The notes below the pieces were generated by a model. The model was not told the DNA's origin, made no database searches, and saw only the letters and a list, made by a program, of their open reading frames with translations. Of a stretch of 39,834 bases of DNA, positions 17,833-27,038 are shown one piece after another; the stretch's first letter is position 1, and each line of letters opens with the position of its first letter. Source of the DNA: Cephaloticoccus sp. Lineage in GTDB: Bacteria > Verrucomicrobiota > Verrucomicrobiia > Opitutales > Opitutaceae. A program made the position numbers and the translations under genes. Location: the NCBI GenBank assembly GCA_021734075.1, contig JAIPJW010000015.1, positions 1 through 39,834 of the forward strand, written 5' to 3'.

Positions 17833-18129
17833 ATGAAGACAAAGTGGATTGCCTCCCGTGAATTTTCGGCCAACCCAGGCCGCGCCTTGAAAGCCGTCAG
17901 CCAGTCGGGACGTGTATTGGTGACTTCAAACGGAAAGCCCAAGGCAATCATGATTCCCACTTCCGAGGACACCTTTAGCCAGGATTTAGCCATGCTTGAT
18001 CGCGCCAGCCTAGGTCAGGCGGTAGCCGCCATCCGGGCTCATTCCGTGCGCCAAGGCATCGACCGCCTGACGGCCAAAGATATTGATGCGGAAATCCAAA
18101 CCATTCGTGCCGCCCGTAAACTGCGATGA
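17833..18129 (+). CDS. Phd/YefM-family antitoxin
   Basis: A 98-residue protein with the Phd/YefM fold: WIASREFSANPGRALKAV is the DNA-binding front, then VLVTSNGKPKAIMIPTSE, and a charged C-terminal tail that would wrap the toxin. ATG at 17833 is preferred; a TTG six codons earlier overlaps the repeat. Its stop overlaps the toxin start as ATGA, so the antitoxin is made first and the pair is coupled. Confidence 0.82.
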   Translation: MKTKWIASREFSANPGRALKAVSQSGRVLVTSNGKPKAIMIPTSEDTFSQDLAMLDRASLGQAVAAIRAHSVRQGIDRLTAKDIDAEIQTIRAARKLR

Positions 18130-18536
18130 GACACTGGGTCATCGACACGAACGTCGTGATGTCGGGCCTGCTCACCGGTGACGGCAACCCCGCCAGAGTT
18201 CTGGACGCCATCATCGAGGGACACCTCATGCTGGTTTACGATGCCCGCCTCCTTGCCGAATACCGGGACGTCCTAAGCCGGCCACGACTTAAGCTAAATT
18301 CCCGTTTAGTAGGAGCCTTTCTCGATGGTTTGCGCGGACAGCAGCTTGTTACTCCACGCCCCGTCTCGGTCAAAGGTCCGGATCAGGACGATCTTGTCTT
18401 GCTTGAAGCAGCCCTGGCCACGACCGATCAAACTATCGTCACAAGGAATACGGCCCATTTCCCACTAAAAATCCGCCAAGGGGTGCATATCCTGACTCCG
18501 GCCGAAGCTGTCCAAATACTCTACCCCAACGCTTGA
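18126..18536 (+). CDS. PIN-domain toxin (COG1569 type)
   Basis: A 136-residue PIN nuclease. Acidic active-site residues are visible at VIDTNV (Asp7), in the central EYRDVL, and in PDQDDLVLLEAAL before the late TIVTRNTAHF. Such toxins are RNases inhibited by their cognate antitoxin; here that is the Phd-like protein encoded with a four-base overlap. All catalytic acidic positions seem present, so the gene looks intact. Confidence 0.82.
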   Translation: MRHWVIDTNVVMSGLLTGDGNPARVLDAIIEGHLMLVYDARLLAEYRDVLSRPRLKLNSRLVGAFLDGLRGQQLVTPRPVSVKGPDQDDLVLLEAALATTDQTIVTRNTAHFPLKIRQGVHILTPAEAVQILYPNA

Positions 18537-18637
18537 GGCCCACCTTGGGGACGCATGATCGATGCAGTCTTCATCGCATCTATTGCCCGTTATCAGGTCT
18601 ACTGGTGACACCACCTGCCGACACGGTAGGCGTCGAC

Positions 18638-21600
18638 ATGATACCAAGGCAGGTCCAAGCTCGTCAGCCTCAGCCAACTGTTCATATCGTGACCACTGAC
18701 ATTGCACCTGCTCCTCCTCTCAATGCATTGCATGAACTTGCGACGCGCCTCACCGGTGAGCTGCATTTCGACACCGCGATGCGCACCCTTTACGCGACCG
18801 ATTCCTCGGAATACCAGGAGATGCCGGTTGCCGTCGCCCTGCCACGCACCAAGGAGGACGTGCGTGAACTCATCCGTTTCGCCAACGAAAACCAGGTCGG
18901 GCTGATTCCCCGCGGCGCGGGCACTTCCCTCGCCGGTCAGGTCGTGGGTCGCGGCATCGTCGTTGATCTGGGCCGGCACATGAACCGCATCCTCGGTTTC
19001 GATCCCACCCGGAATACCGTGCGCGTCGAACCCGGTGTCGTGCGCAACGAGCTCAATCTTTTCCTCCAGCCCTACGGCTATCTCTTCGGCCCGGAAACAT
19101 CCACCGCCAACCGGGCGATGATGGGCGGGATGGTCGGCAACAATTCCTGCGGCTCCAACTCCATCGTCTACGGCAGCACCCGCGATCACCTGGTCACGAC
19201 CCTCGGGTTTCTCAGCGACGGATCCGATGTCACTTTCGGGCCGCTGACCCGGGAGGAGTTTGCCGCCAAATGTGCCGCATCCGATTCGCTAGAAACCCGC
19301 ATCTATTGCCTGATCCGCGATCTGCTCGGCAACGAGGCCAACCGCACCCTGATCCGCGATCACTACCCCAAGCCCGAGGTCACCCGGCGCAATACCGGCT
19401 ACGCCCTCGACCAACTGCTTGATTGTGGCGTCTTCAATCCGTCCTCCGAGCGGCCCTTCAATCTGTGCCGTCTCCTCGCCGGTTCCGAGGGCACCTTGTT
19501 CCTCAGCACGGAATATGAGTTCAACTGCGAACCCTTGCCACCGCCGAGCACGCTCATGTGCGCGCACTTTGCCACGGTCCACGATTCCCTGAAGGCCACC
19601 CTCATCGCGATGCGTCACCGTCCCTTCGGCTGCGAGCTGATCGACCGGCACATCCTCGAATGCACCAAAGTCAATCTGGAGCAGGCGAAGAACCGCTTTT
19701 TCGTCGAGGGTGATCCGGGCGCAGTGCTCGTCATCGAGCTTCGCCATGCCGATCCGGACCACGTGGCCGCCGAGATGCAGGCCATCGAGGCCGAATGCCG
19801 CGCCGCCAATCTCGGCTACGCCTTCCCGATCCTCCACGGCAAGGATTGTGACAAGGTATGGGAACTGCGCCGCGCCGGTCAGGGTCTCGTCAATAATGTG
19901 CCCGGCCCGGCCAAGCCCCGTGAAATTGTCGAGGACACCGCCGTCGCCGTCGCCGACCTTCCCGCCTACATCGCGGAGTTCGACTCCATCATGCGCGACA
20001 AATACGGCATCGACTGCATCTACTACGCGCACGCCGGGGCCGGTGAATTGCACACCCGCCCCCTCTTCAACCTGAAATCCCCCGAGGGCCTGAAGATGTT
20101 TCGCGATGTCGCCACCGACATCGCCACCTTGGTGAAGAAATACCGCGGCTCCCTCTCCGGCGAACACGGCGACGGCCGCCTGCGCGGCGAGTTCATCTGC
20201 TTCATGGTCGGAGACGAGTGCTATGAGATGATGCGGCAGGTCAAGGACACCTTCGATCCACAGGATATCTTCAATCCCAACAAGATCATCGACACCCCGC
20301 CGATGGACACCTCGTTGCGGCATCTGCCCGGTCACGCCGATCCCCAGCACGCGACCCTGTTTGATTTCTCCGGCAGCGACGGCGTATTGGCCGCCACGGA
20401 AAAATGCACCGGCGTGGGCGAATGCCGCAAATCACATTTGATGGGCGGGACCATGTGTCCAAGCTACATGGCGACCAAGAGCGAAAAGGACACCACGCGG
20501 GCCCGCGCCAACATTCTGCGTAGCGTGCTGTCCAATCCGCACCCCGAGGGCAACCCATGGGACAGCGAGGAAGTGGCGGCCGTCATGAATCTTTGCCTCT
20601 CCTGCAAGGCCTGCAAATCGGAGTGCCCCTCCAACGTGGATGTCGCCCGGCTCAAGGCCGAGTGGCAGCAGCACTATTACGATGCCAACGGCGTGCCCTT
20701 CCGCTCACGCCTGATCGCCAACTTCACGAACAGCATGAAACTGGCGGCCCTGGTGCCCAACCTTTACAACTCGGTGGTCAGGTCGCCCCTCCTCTCGTCG
20801 CTGATCAAGCGCCTGTCGGGTTTTGCCGTGGAACGGAGCCTCCCGCCACTGCAAGCCACCACCCTGGCCAAGTGGCATGCGCGCCACGCCAATCCACCCA
20901 CCCTCAGCTACGCCCAGGGTCGCGTCTATCTCTTCTGTGACGAGTTCACCAACTACAACGATGCCGACGTCGGGATCAAGGCGGTCGAACTGCTCAACCG
21001 GCTCGGCTACGAGGTGATCATCCCCCAACATGTCGAGAGTGGCCGCGCCCATTTCTCCAAGGGTCTCGTGCGCGAGGCGCGCAAGTCTGCGATCCGCAAT
21101 GTCGAGCTGCTAAAGGACGTCATCACGGCCGAGACTCCGCTGATCGGCATCGAGCCCTCCGCCATTCTCGGTTTCCGGGACGAATATCCGGATCTTGTGC
21201 CGGCGGCCCTCAAGTCCGCCGCCCAAACCCTCGCGAAAAACGCCCTGATCATCGACGAATTCATCGCTCGGGAAGCCGACGCCGGACGCATTGTAAGGCA
21301 GGCGTTCCTGAATTCACCTCAAGCCATCAAGCTCCACGGGCACTGCCACCAAAAGTCGCTCTCATCCCTCACGCCGACCGTCAAGATGCTCGAGCTTCCT
21401 CTGGGACATAAGGTGCAGGTCATTCCTTCGGGTTGTTGCGGCATGGCCGGTTCCTTCGGCTACGAAAAGGAACACTATGCGGTTTCACAGCAAATCGGTG
21501 AACTCGTGCTCCTCCCCGCCGTGCGTTCAGCCGATCCCGAGACCATCATTGCCGCGCCCGGCACCAGTTGCCGCCACCAGATCAAGGATGCCACCGGTCG

Positions 21601-21646
21601 CCTCGCCGTGCATCCAGTTGAAATACTCCACGCGGCCCTCAAGTAG
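18638..21646 (+). CDS. FAD-linked and Fe-S-binding dehydrogenase (D-lactate or glycolate type)
   Basis: A 1002-residue single-chain enzyme. An FAD-binding PCMH domain comes first, with IPRGAGTSLAGQVVG and NRAMMGGMVGNNSCGS; the FAD-oxidase C-terminal domain follows, with YYAHAGAGELHTRP and SLSGEHGDGRLRGEF. Two 4Fe-4S motifs come next: CTGVGECRKS from residue 590 with MCPSY, and CLSCKACKSECPSN from residue 653. A C-terminal CCG region has HGHCHQKSL and GCCGMAGSFGYE. This layout is typical of respiratory 2-hydroxyacid dehydrogenases such as Dld-II-type D-lactate dehydrogenase. The substrate is inferred. ATG at 18638 is my choice; GTG at 18689 is possible. It starts about 100 bases after the PIN toxin gene and is not obviously part of that unit. 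Confidence 0.9.
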   Translation: MIPRQVQARQPQPTVHIVTTDIAPAPPLNALHELATRLTGELHFDTAMRTLYATDSSEYQEMPVAVALPRTKEDVRELIRFANENQVGLIPRGAGTSLAGQVVGRGIVVDLGRHMNRILGFDPTRNTVRVEPGVVRNELNLFLQPYGYLFGPETSTANRAMMGGMVGNNSCGSNSIVYGSTRDHLVTTLGFLSDGSDVTFGPLTREEFAAKCAASDSLETRIYCLIRDLLGNEANRTLIRDHYPKPEVTRRNTGYALDQLLDCGVFNPSSERPFNLCRLLAGSEGTLFLSTEYEFNCEPLPPPSTLMCAHFATVHDSLKATLIAMRHRPFGCELIDRHILECTKVNLEQAKNRFFVEGDPGAVLVIELRHADPDHVAAEMQAIEAECRAANLGYAFPILHGKDCDKVWELRRAGQGLVNNVPGPAKPREIVEDTAVAVADLPAYIAEFDSIMRDKYGIDCIYYAHAGAGELHTRPLFNLKSPEGLKMFRDVATDIATLVKKYRGSLSGEHGDGRLRGEFICFMVGDECYEMMRQVKDTFDPQDIFNPNKIIDTPPMDTSLRHLPGHADPQHATLFDFSGSDGVLAATEKCTGVGECRKSHLMGGTMCPSYMATKSEKDTTRARANILRSVLSNPHPEGNPWDSEEVAAVMNLCLSCKACKSECPSNVDVARLKAEWQQHYYDANGVPFRSRLIANFTNSMKLAALVPNLYNSVVRSPLLSSLIKRLSGFAVERSLPPLQATTLAKWHARHANPPTLSYAQGRVYLFCDEFTNYNDADVGIKAVELLNRLGYEVIIPQHVESGRAHFSKGLVREARKSAIRNVELLKDVITAETPLIGIEPSAILGFRDEYPDLVPAALKSAAQTLAKNALIIDEFIAREADAGRIVRQAFLNSPQAIKLHGHCHQKSLSSLTPTVKMLELPLGHKVQVIPSGCCGMAGSFGYEKEHYAVSQQIGELVLLPAVRSADPETIIAAPGTSCRHQIKDATGRLAVHPVEILHAALK

Positions 21647-21789
21647 GGACCCCGTCAACCCCTCGGGGAGGCAGGCCTAAGTGGCTTAATCCGTCGCTAT
21701 TCCCTGCGACTGTGCCTAGGTTATGGCATCGCCCATGCTAAGCTGCGTTATCATCACTTGCTCAACCGTCTCCCCTGATTCCCCACCTG

Positions 21790-21803
21790 CCACGATATCG
21801 TGG
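21790..21803 (+). promoter_or_regulatory. Perfect 14 bp palindrome before a transglutaminase-like gene
   Basis: CCACGATATCGTGG is fully self-complementary and ends 30 bases before the start codon. It overlaps a second short stem (GTGC and GCAC, 21803-21814). A dimeric regulator site is plausible; no regulator is encoded next to it. Confidence 0.35.
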
Positions 21804-21833
21804 TGCGTAAGCACATAGCCCCACGCACCCTGC

Positions 21834-22802
21834 ATGACTACATCAGCCGATTCTCCTCCTCTTTTTGACCTGACGATCCGGGTTGGCTGTAGTCTGGCCT
21901 ATGAAGTCACTGGCACAGCCATGCTGCTACTCAATGTGCAGCCGCAGCCGGATCGCAATCATGCGGTGGTTTTCGAAGCGCTGACCTTGGGGGACAATCT
22001 GCCCGCCCGGCAATTTACGGACAGCCACGGCAACCAGGTCTGGCGCATCAATCTCGCCCCCGGGTCCAACTACATCCGGCACGACGCCATCGTCGCCGTT
22101 TCAGCCCAACCCGACAATCAGGCCCTGGGGCGCAATGCGGTCCCCCTGCCGACGGAACAATTACCCACCGAACTTTTGCGCTACACGCTGCCCAGTCGCT
22201 ACTGCGACTCGGACAAACTGGCCAATTTTGCGTGGGAGAAATTCGGCCACCTCGAGCACGGGTTGCCACGGGTCACCGCCATCAGCCGCTGGTTGCACGA
22301 CAACATCGAGTATCGCTACTTCTCCGGCCGGGCCGACATCTCCGCCTGGGAAGTGCTGCAACGCGGCTACGGGGTCTGCCGTGATTTTGCGCACCTGGCC
22401 ATCGCCCTCAACCGCACCTTCAATCTGCCGGCGCGCTATGTCACCGGCCACCTGCCCGACATCGGGTTTCCCGATCCGGAAAACCACATGGATTTCCATG
22501 CCTATGCCGAAGTCTATGTCGGCGGCCACTGGTTCACGACGGATGCGCGTTTCCACGTGCCGCGCATCGGCCGCATCAAGGTTTCATGCGGCCAGGACGC
22601 CGTGGACGGCGCTTTCTCCACCATCTTTGGCGGGGCCACCCTCACGCACTTCGAGGTCTGGGCCTATCAGGTCGCCCGGGGCACCGTGGGCGTGGGTGAT
22701 CCGCTCGATTTTTCCGTTCGCCTCGACAACCGGCTGACCGTGCAAACGGAGTCCCCTTATGCGGTCGATCCCAACTGGTCGGCCGCCCCAGGGGAAAAGT
22801 AA
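21834..22802 (+). CDS. Transglutaminase-like family protein
   Basis: A 322-residue protein with a papain-like transglutaminase core. The triad is visible as Cys182 in GYGVCRDFAHLA, His222 in DFHAYAEVYV and Asp237 in FTTDARF. The N-terminal 120 residues read as a beta-sandwich (LTIRVGCSLAYEV, AMLLLNVQP), as in other bacterial members. Such proteins act as proteases or amidases; the substrate is unknown. There is no signal peptide. The gene stands alone, 187 bases after the dehydrogenase and converging on the beta-helix gene. Confidence 0.85.
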   Translation: MTTSADSPPLFDLTIRVGCSLAYEVTGTAMLLLNVQPQPDRNHAVVFEALTLGDNLPARQFTDSHGNQVWRINLAPGSNYIRHDAIVAVSAQPDNQALGRNAVPLPTEQLPTELLRYTLPSRYCDSDKLANFAWEKFGHLEHGLPRVTAISRWLHDNIEYRYFSGRADISAWEVLQRGYGVCRDFAHLAIALNRTFNLPARYVTGHLPDIGFPDPENHMDFHAYAEVYVGGHWFTTDARFHVPRIGRIKVSCGQDAVDGAFSTIFGGATLTHFEVWAYQVARGTVGVGDPLDFSVRLDNRLTVQTESPYAVDPNWSAAPGEK

Positions 22803-22820
22803 CCCCTCAATCAGGGGATT
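22803..22820. terminator. Probable bidirectional terminator between convergent genes
   Basis: CCCCT pairs with AGGGG across CAATC, with TTTT following on the plus strand. It sits exactly between the transglutaminase-like stop and the beta-helix stop, overlapping the latter. The stem is only 5 bp, so strength is modest. Confidence 0.45.
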
Positions 22821-23956
22821 TTCGCCAGCGAACTGGTGGCCGGAGCGGGGCCGAAGATGACGACGGAGGACTCACGGTAGCGGGCCCGGGTTTGGATCAC
22901 CTCATAGATCATGCTCGGGTTGTCCGCCATGCTGAACGCATACAATCCCGGGTCAAAGTCGCGGGTGATGGTGCACAAATAGACCAGGTTGACCGGTCCG
23001 GGGGGCGATTCCCGCGCATTGACGTTGCCCGGCGAGAGCGGGGTGCGGTCCATCCACTTCGGCAGGGCAAAGGAGCAATTTTGGATCAGGTTATTGGCGG
23101 TTCCATGGCCGTGCAGCCGGCCATCCATCTCAAAACGGGAGTCGGCAATCACATTGTAGCGACAATCCCCCTGCGCGTTGCCACCTTGGATCACAAAAGT
23201 GTTGATCTCGCGTGCCTGCACATTCTTCAGGAGGACATGCTCGCTATGCGCGAGGATCAACTCGCCCGAGCCGTCACCGCGGTTGTAGGCCCCTTCGAAC
23301 AAGGCATCATCGACCGTCACATGACGACTGTTGGCAATCACCAACGGGTGGGTGCCGGCATTCAGGAGGAGGCAACCGGTAAGCCAACAATCCGTGACTT
23401 GGTCGAAACAGACTGAGACCACATGCAAGTCACTGCGGCCGTCCGGGTCGTCCTTGTAGACATCCTTCTCCTTCCTTGGGCTTTTGGGCGGGGGCAGGGA
23501 TGGATCAAAAATGACGGTCAATTCTTCCAGCCCGCAGCGCTCGATTCCACGCAAGCGCACTCCGGTGCTCCAGACTTCGGTATTCTCCACCACCGGCAAT
23601 GCCGGGCGCACCGCCCTCATTTGCAGCACCAGTCGCGTCCGGACCCGGTCGACCCCCCGCAGAACCAGATTGGAACGCAGTAATAGCGTCGTTGTCAGTG
23701 GGTAATCACCGGACGCCAGCAGCAAGACCCCGCCACTGGCGGGCGCCGCCTCGATCGCCGCCTGCAAGTCGTCACCGGGCTGAAGCTTTGCAATGACCGG
23801 CAACCGGGTCGGGATCCCGGAAGCCACCCCGACTTGCTCCCACTGCTCCGTCGGCATGGGCGGCGTCTCCCACACCCGGTCGGCCGCGGACAAATCGAAG
23901 GCGCAAAGCGCCAGAAAAATCGCCGCAACGAGCAAGGGTTTCCGTGAGTGAGGCAT
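22811..23956 (-). CDS. Secreted right-handed beta-helix protein
   Basis: A 381-residue exported protein. ATG at 23956 opens a good signal peptide (MPHSRKPLLVAAIFLALCAF to LSAAD). A pectate-lyase-like N-cap follows (LQPGDDLQAAIEAAPASGGV), then DYPLTTTLLLRSNLVLRGV and repeated strands with HVTVDDALFEGAYNRGDGSG, ILAHSEHVLLKNVQA and CRYNVIADSRFEM. The fold is that of carbohydrate lyases and hydrolases; no catalytic residues can be assigned. A polysaccharide substrate is likely but inferred. The longer in-frame reading to 24301 overlaps the divergent metallo-hydrolase gene and is rejected. Confidence 0.8.
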   Translation of the reverse strand: MPHSRKPLLVAAIFLALCAFDLSAADRVWETPPMPTEQWEQVGVASGIPTRLPVIAKLQPGDDLQAAIEAAPASGGVLLLASGDYPLTTTLLLRSNLVLRGVDRVRTRLVLQMRAVRPALPVVENTEVWSTGVRLRGIERCGLEELTVIFDPSLPPPKSPRKEKDVYKDDPDGRSDLHVVSVCFDQVTDCWLTGCLLLNAGTHPLVIANSRHVTVDDALFEGAYNRGDGSGELILAHSEHVLLKNVQAREINTFVIQGGNAQGDCRYNVIADSRFEMDGRLHGHGTANNLIQNCSFALPKWMDRTPLSPGNVNARESPPGPVNLVYLCTITRDFDPGLYAFSMADNPSMIYEVIQTRARYRESSVVIFGPAPATSSLAKIP

Positions 23957-24088
23957 AATGATCACCGCAAAAGGAAGAAAAATGCGCAAAGTCGCAACCC
24001 AACGCGTCGGCATAAAAATCATTAAGGGAAAAGAGGCCTGACTCCTCAAAGCTTGAACTATTTTTCCCCAGCCTACGGGATACCACCG

Positions 24089-24925
24089 GTGAAAACGTCT
24101 CCCTCGATCTCCGTCATGGTCGCCGGCAGCGGTGCCGTGCGCGCCCATCCCACCCGGGGCGGTCCCTGTTACGTCGTAACCATCGACGGGCAAAATCTGA
24201 TCTTTGATTGCGGGCGGTGTGCCGTCCACAACCTCTCCCGCTTCGGCTTGCCCGTGGAAACCGTCTCCGAGGTCTTCATCACCCACCTGCACTTCGACCA
24301 CATCTGCGACCTGCCCCTTTTGCTCCTCTTGTCCTGGAACAACGGCAGAACCCGCACCCTACCCATCGTCGGACCACGGGGCATCGCCGCCTTTTTGGAA
24401 CAGGGTCTGCGGCAAGCCTACGCTGCCGACATCAAAAGCCGCGTCGAGCACAGCAAAAAAAATCCGACGCATCTGGAGTGGATCACGACGGAACTGACCA
24501 AGGAGGGAATCTGCCGTGAAACCGAAACCTATAAAATCGACACCCTGATCACCAGGCATGCCGGGCTCCTCAATTTCAGTTACCGGCTGACCACCACCGA
24601 CAAGGTCATCGTGATCACCAGCGATTCCGAGCCCGACCCCCGCTTGGTTGAATTCTGCCGCCAGGCCGATCTGGTGCTAATCGAGTGTTCCGGCACCAAG
24701 GAATTTTATGCCTCCAAGGATTGGGGCGGCTGGCACATGACTCCGGAGGACATTGGCCGGATGATGCACGAGGCCGGCGCAAAAAAAGTCATTTTGAAAC
24801 ACCTCGTGATCGAAAATTTTTCCCCGGACCCCCACATCTCCGAATCCATGGCCGCCACCATCCGAGCCTTGCATCCGGCCGGCGAAATCGTGGTGGCCCG
24901 GGATGGGATGCGGCTCACCGTCTAG
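24089..24925 (+). CDS. Metallo-beta-lactamase-fold hydrolase, RNase Z-like
   Basis: A 278-residue MBL-fold protein. The metal motif HLHFDH is at residues 66-71, preceded by DGQNLIFDCG; later ligand candidates are Asp in VITSDSEPD and His in VILKHLVIENF. The overall pattern resembles ribonuclease Z/arylsulfatase-type members more than lactamases. The start is GTG at 24089; an internal ATG nine codons on is possible. Its TAG stop overlaps the stop of the convergent Gfo/Idh gene within the four bases CTAG, so the two transcripts meet tail to tail. Confidence 0.8.
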   Translation: MKTSPSISVMVAGSGAVRAHPTRGGPCYVVTIDGQNLIFDCGRCAVHNLSRFGLPVETVSEVFITHLHFDHICDLPLLLLLSWNNGRTRTLPIVGPRGIAAFLEQGLRQAYAADIKSRVEHSKKNPTHLEWITTELTKEGICRETETYKIDTLITRHAGLLNFSYRLTTTDKVIVITSDSEPDPRLVEFCRQADLVLIECSGTKEFYASKDWGGWHMTPEDIGRMMHEAGAKKVILKHLVIENFSPDPHISESMAATIRALHPAGEIVVARDGMRLTV

Positions 24926-26157
24926 GCGGTTCCCGGCGACGGATCGAAGGACGGAATTGGCAATTGCACCCCGCCCTGCAAGGCGGATTGATGCGCCACA
25001 ATTCCTGGTGCCGTGCACGCAATGGCCGTATAAACATCCACCCGCGGTTGTCGCTGCTTCAGGACCGCATCCACAAATTCATGGGTGATGAAGCTGTGCG
25101 AACCTTCATGCCCGCTATCATGCCGCAGGGGCGGGGGCAGCAGGTCCGTCTGCCACCACTGCACCTGCTCGTAAGGCACCACCGTGTTGGCCGAGCGCAC
25201 AAAGCCTCCCGCATCCAATTCCCCGGTCGGCTGGGCATGCACGGTGCAGGTTGGGTTCCCGTTGGGGCCCTGGTGATAAAAACTCATCTTGTCGCCAAAG
25301 TATCGCGCCCTTTCCCCGCCCGTTTGCGCCCCCCGCCACCAGACCGCCACGCGCATCGCATTCCCCCGGTTGGTCTTGAACAGGGCGGTCTCATTCCAGA
25401 ATGGATTTTTAAAACTGTTGTCCTGCAGGATCGGATGCCCGTCGCCCCAACCGATGCAGGTCACCTCGGTCAACCGTTCCCCCGTCACGCCAACCAGGTG
25501 AGCCGTGCAGTGGGTGGGATACTGCATCGGCGCCATGCCATGGCGCCAGGTGCGTTGCTCGCCCTGAAAGTAAAGGTGTTCCAAACCGGCGTGGTGATAT
25601 TCCGACTCCACATAAAATAGATTCCCGAAAGCGCCGTCCTCGTAAAATTTCCGCGCTGAAATTGTGTGCTGCTGCCAATAACTGGTCTCGGCCATCATGT
25701 AGATCAGCCCGGAACGCTTCACTGCTTCGGCCAGCTGCGCACACTCCACCAGGGTCATCGCCGCCGGGACGGCACTGAGCACATGCTTGCCCGCCGCGAG
25801 ACACTGGATGCTGTGCCCGGCATGCAGCGGTGCCGGAGTCGCCAAAAATACCGCTTCGACACGGGGATCGGCCACCACCTCATCCAGGGTGGCATACCCG
25901 GTGGAACAACGGTAGGAATTCATCAACTCCGTCCGGGCGGCCGCATCCAAATCCGCCACCGCGACGACGGTGCAATTGGGATGCTCGTGAAATTGAAAAC
26001 TTCCGCCAAAGCGGGCACCCACAATGGCCAACCGCAACTTGCGTCCGGTCCCATATGCTTTCAGCCAATGGTCCACCGTAACCAGCGTGGGCGGAACCGG
26101 CCGATGATTTGCCACAAGTGGGTGCATGGCTGCTGTTATTGGGGCTGAAGGATTCAT
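24922..26157 (-). CDS. Gfo/Idh/MocA family oxidoreductase lacking the EKP motif
   Basis: A 411-residue protein with a Rossmann region (LRLAIVGARFGGSFQFHEHP) and the family layout (VEAVFLATPAPLHAGHSIQCL, then AAGKHVLSAVP). The usual catalytic-site EKP is replaced by SAVP at 128-131, so the conserved Lys is missing. Later MAETSYWQQHT and a large beta-sheet domain with WRHGMAPMQYPTHCTAHLVG are intact. It may therefore use another residue or not be a redox enzyme. Its start overlaps the stop of the GNAT gene as ATGA, placing it third in a heparinase-GNAT-oxidoreductase operon. An N-terminal extension of about 40 residues precedes the Rossmann fold. Confidence 0.82.
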   Translation of the reverse strand: MNPSAPITAAMHPLVANHRPVPPTLVTVDHWLKAYGTGRKLRLAIVGARFGGSFQFHEHPNCTVVAVADLDAAARTELMNSYRCSTGYATLDEVVADPRVEAVFLATPAPLHAGHSIQCLAAGKHVLSAVPAAMTLVECAQLAEAVKRSGLIYMMAETSYWQQHTISARKFYEDGAFGNLFYVESEYHHAGLEHLYFQGEQRTWRHGMAPMQYPTHCTAHLVGVTGERLTEVTCIGWGDGHPILQDNSFKNPFWNETALFKTNRGNAMRVAVWWRGAQTGGERARYFGDKMSFYHQGPNGNPTCTVHAQPTGELDAGGFVRSANTVVPYEQVQWWQTDLLPPPLRHDSGHEGSHSFITHEFVDAVLKQRQPRVDVYTAIACTAPGIVAHQSALQGGVQLPIPSFDPSPGTA

Positions 26158-27038
26158 GCGAAGTCAGGGCCGGCGATCGCATAATAGCGCGACCAGTCGG
26201 TCGGAAATTTCGCGGCGTTCAGTCCCATGCGGATAAAGGAGCGCTGCGGCACAAAACCGAGCTGTTTCAATTCACTCACCCACGCGGCATGCACCGCCGG
26301 CACATCCATGATCAAGGGGCCCTTGGTGTGGCGCAAGGCCCGCAGCAGCAACTCCCGGGCCTCCCCTGGCGAGTTGGCGATCACCGGACCCAATTGAGCG
26401 GCCGTTCGCCCGTTTCGCCCCATGGCCAGGGCCTGCAAGCCGCCATGGGCATGCTTCAAGCGCCACGCGGCTCCGGGCAACCGCTGGTAAAAATTCAAAA
26501 GCATTTGGGTCCGGTCAAAGCCCACAACGGCCCGGTCAAGTGCCGCCGCAAGTTTTACCTCCCCGGCGGCCAGGGAATGGGAATCGGCACTGGCCTCAGG
26601 GAGGGTCCGGCGTTCTTCCAAGCGTAGCCGCACAATTCGCTCGGTCCCCGCAAAGCCCAGCTTCGTGTAGAGCTTGGCCCCCAGATCGGTCGCATCCAAA
26701 AGCACCGCCCGTTCACCTGCTGCCGCATCCTGCAGGCACTTTTCCATTAATTTGCGCGCCAATCCCTGTCCGCGACATGCGGGTGTGACCAACACCATGT
26801 TGACCCAGGCATATTTCCGCTCCAATTCCCAAGCCATGGTCGTGCCGACGAGCCCCCGCCCGGGCACCTCAATGCCATAGCCCCGGCACATCTGCAGGAG
26901 GAGATGCCAATCGGCCTCGTTTTGGTTCCAACCGGCTTCCGTGGACAACGCATAACCTCGTGCCGCATCCGTCGCCACCAGGGCACGGACCGTCCCCGCC
27001 TCACTACTGCTGCCGGAAGGTGGGTTATTCATGACCAT
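26154..27038 (-). CDS. GNAT family N-acetyltransferase
   Basis: A 294-residue acetyltransferase. The acetyl-CoA-binding motif A is VTPACRGQGLARKLM at 85-99, followed by AVLLDATDLGAKLYTKLGF, the usual motif B. The C-terminal 120 residues form a second domain with LIMDVPAVHAAWVSELKQLGF, similar to the YitH-type tandem GNAT proteins. The acceptor is unknown. ATG at 27038 overlaps the lyase stop by one base (TGATG) and its own stop overlaps the next start as ATGA, so it is coupled on both sides. Confidence 0.85.
   Translation of the reverse strand: MVMNNPPSGSSSEAGTVRALVATDAARGYALSTEAGWNQNEADWHLLLQMCRGYGIEVPGRGLVGTTMAWELERKYAWVNMVLVTPACRGQGLARKLMEKCLQDAAAGERAVLLDATDLGAKLYTKLGFAGTERIVRLRLEERRTLPEASADSHSLAAGEVKLAAALDRAVVGFDRTQMLLNFYQRLPGAAWRLKHAHGGLQALAMGRNGRTAAQLGPVIANSPGEARELLLRALRHTKGPLIMDVPAVHAAWVSELKQLGFVPQRSFIRMGLNAAKFPTDWSRYYAIAGPDFA

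Noticed and set aside
23957-24301. N-terminal extension of the beta-helix protein
   Set aside because: It would overlap the divergent metallo-hydrolase gene and put a good signal peptide in the interior of the protein.
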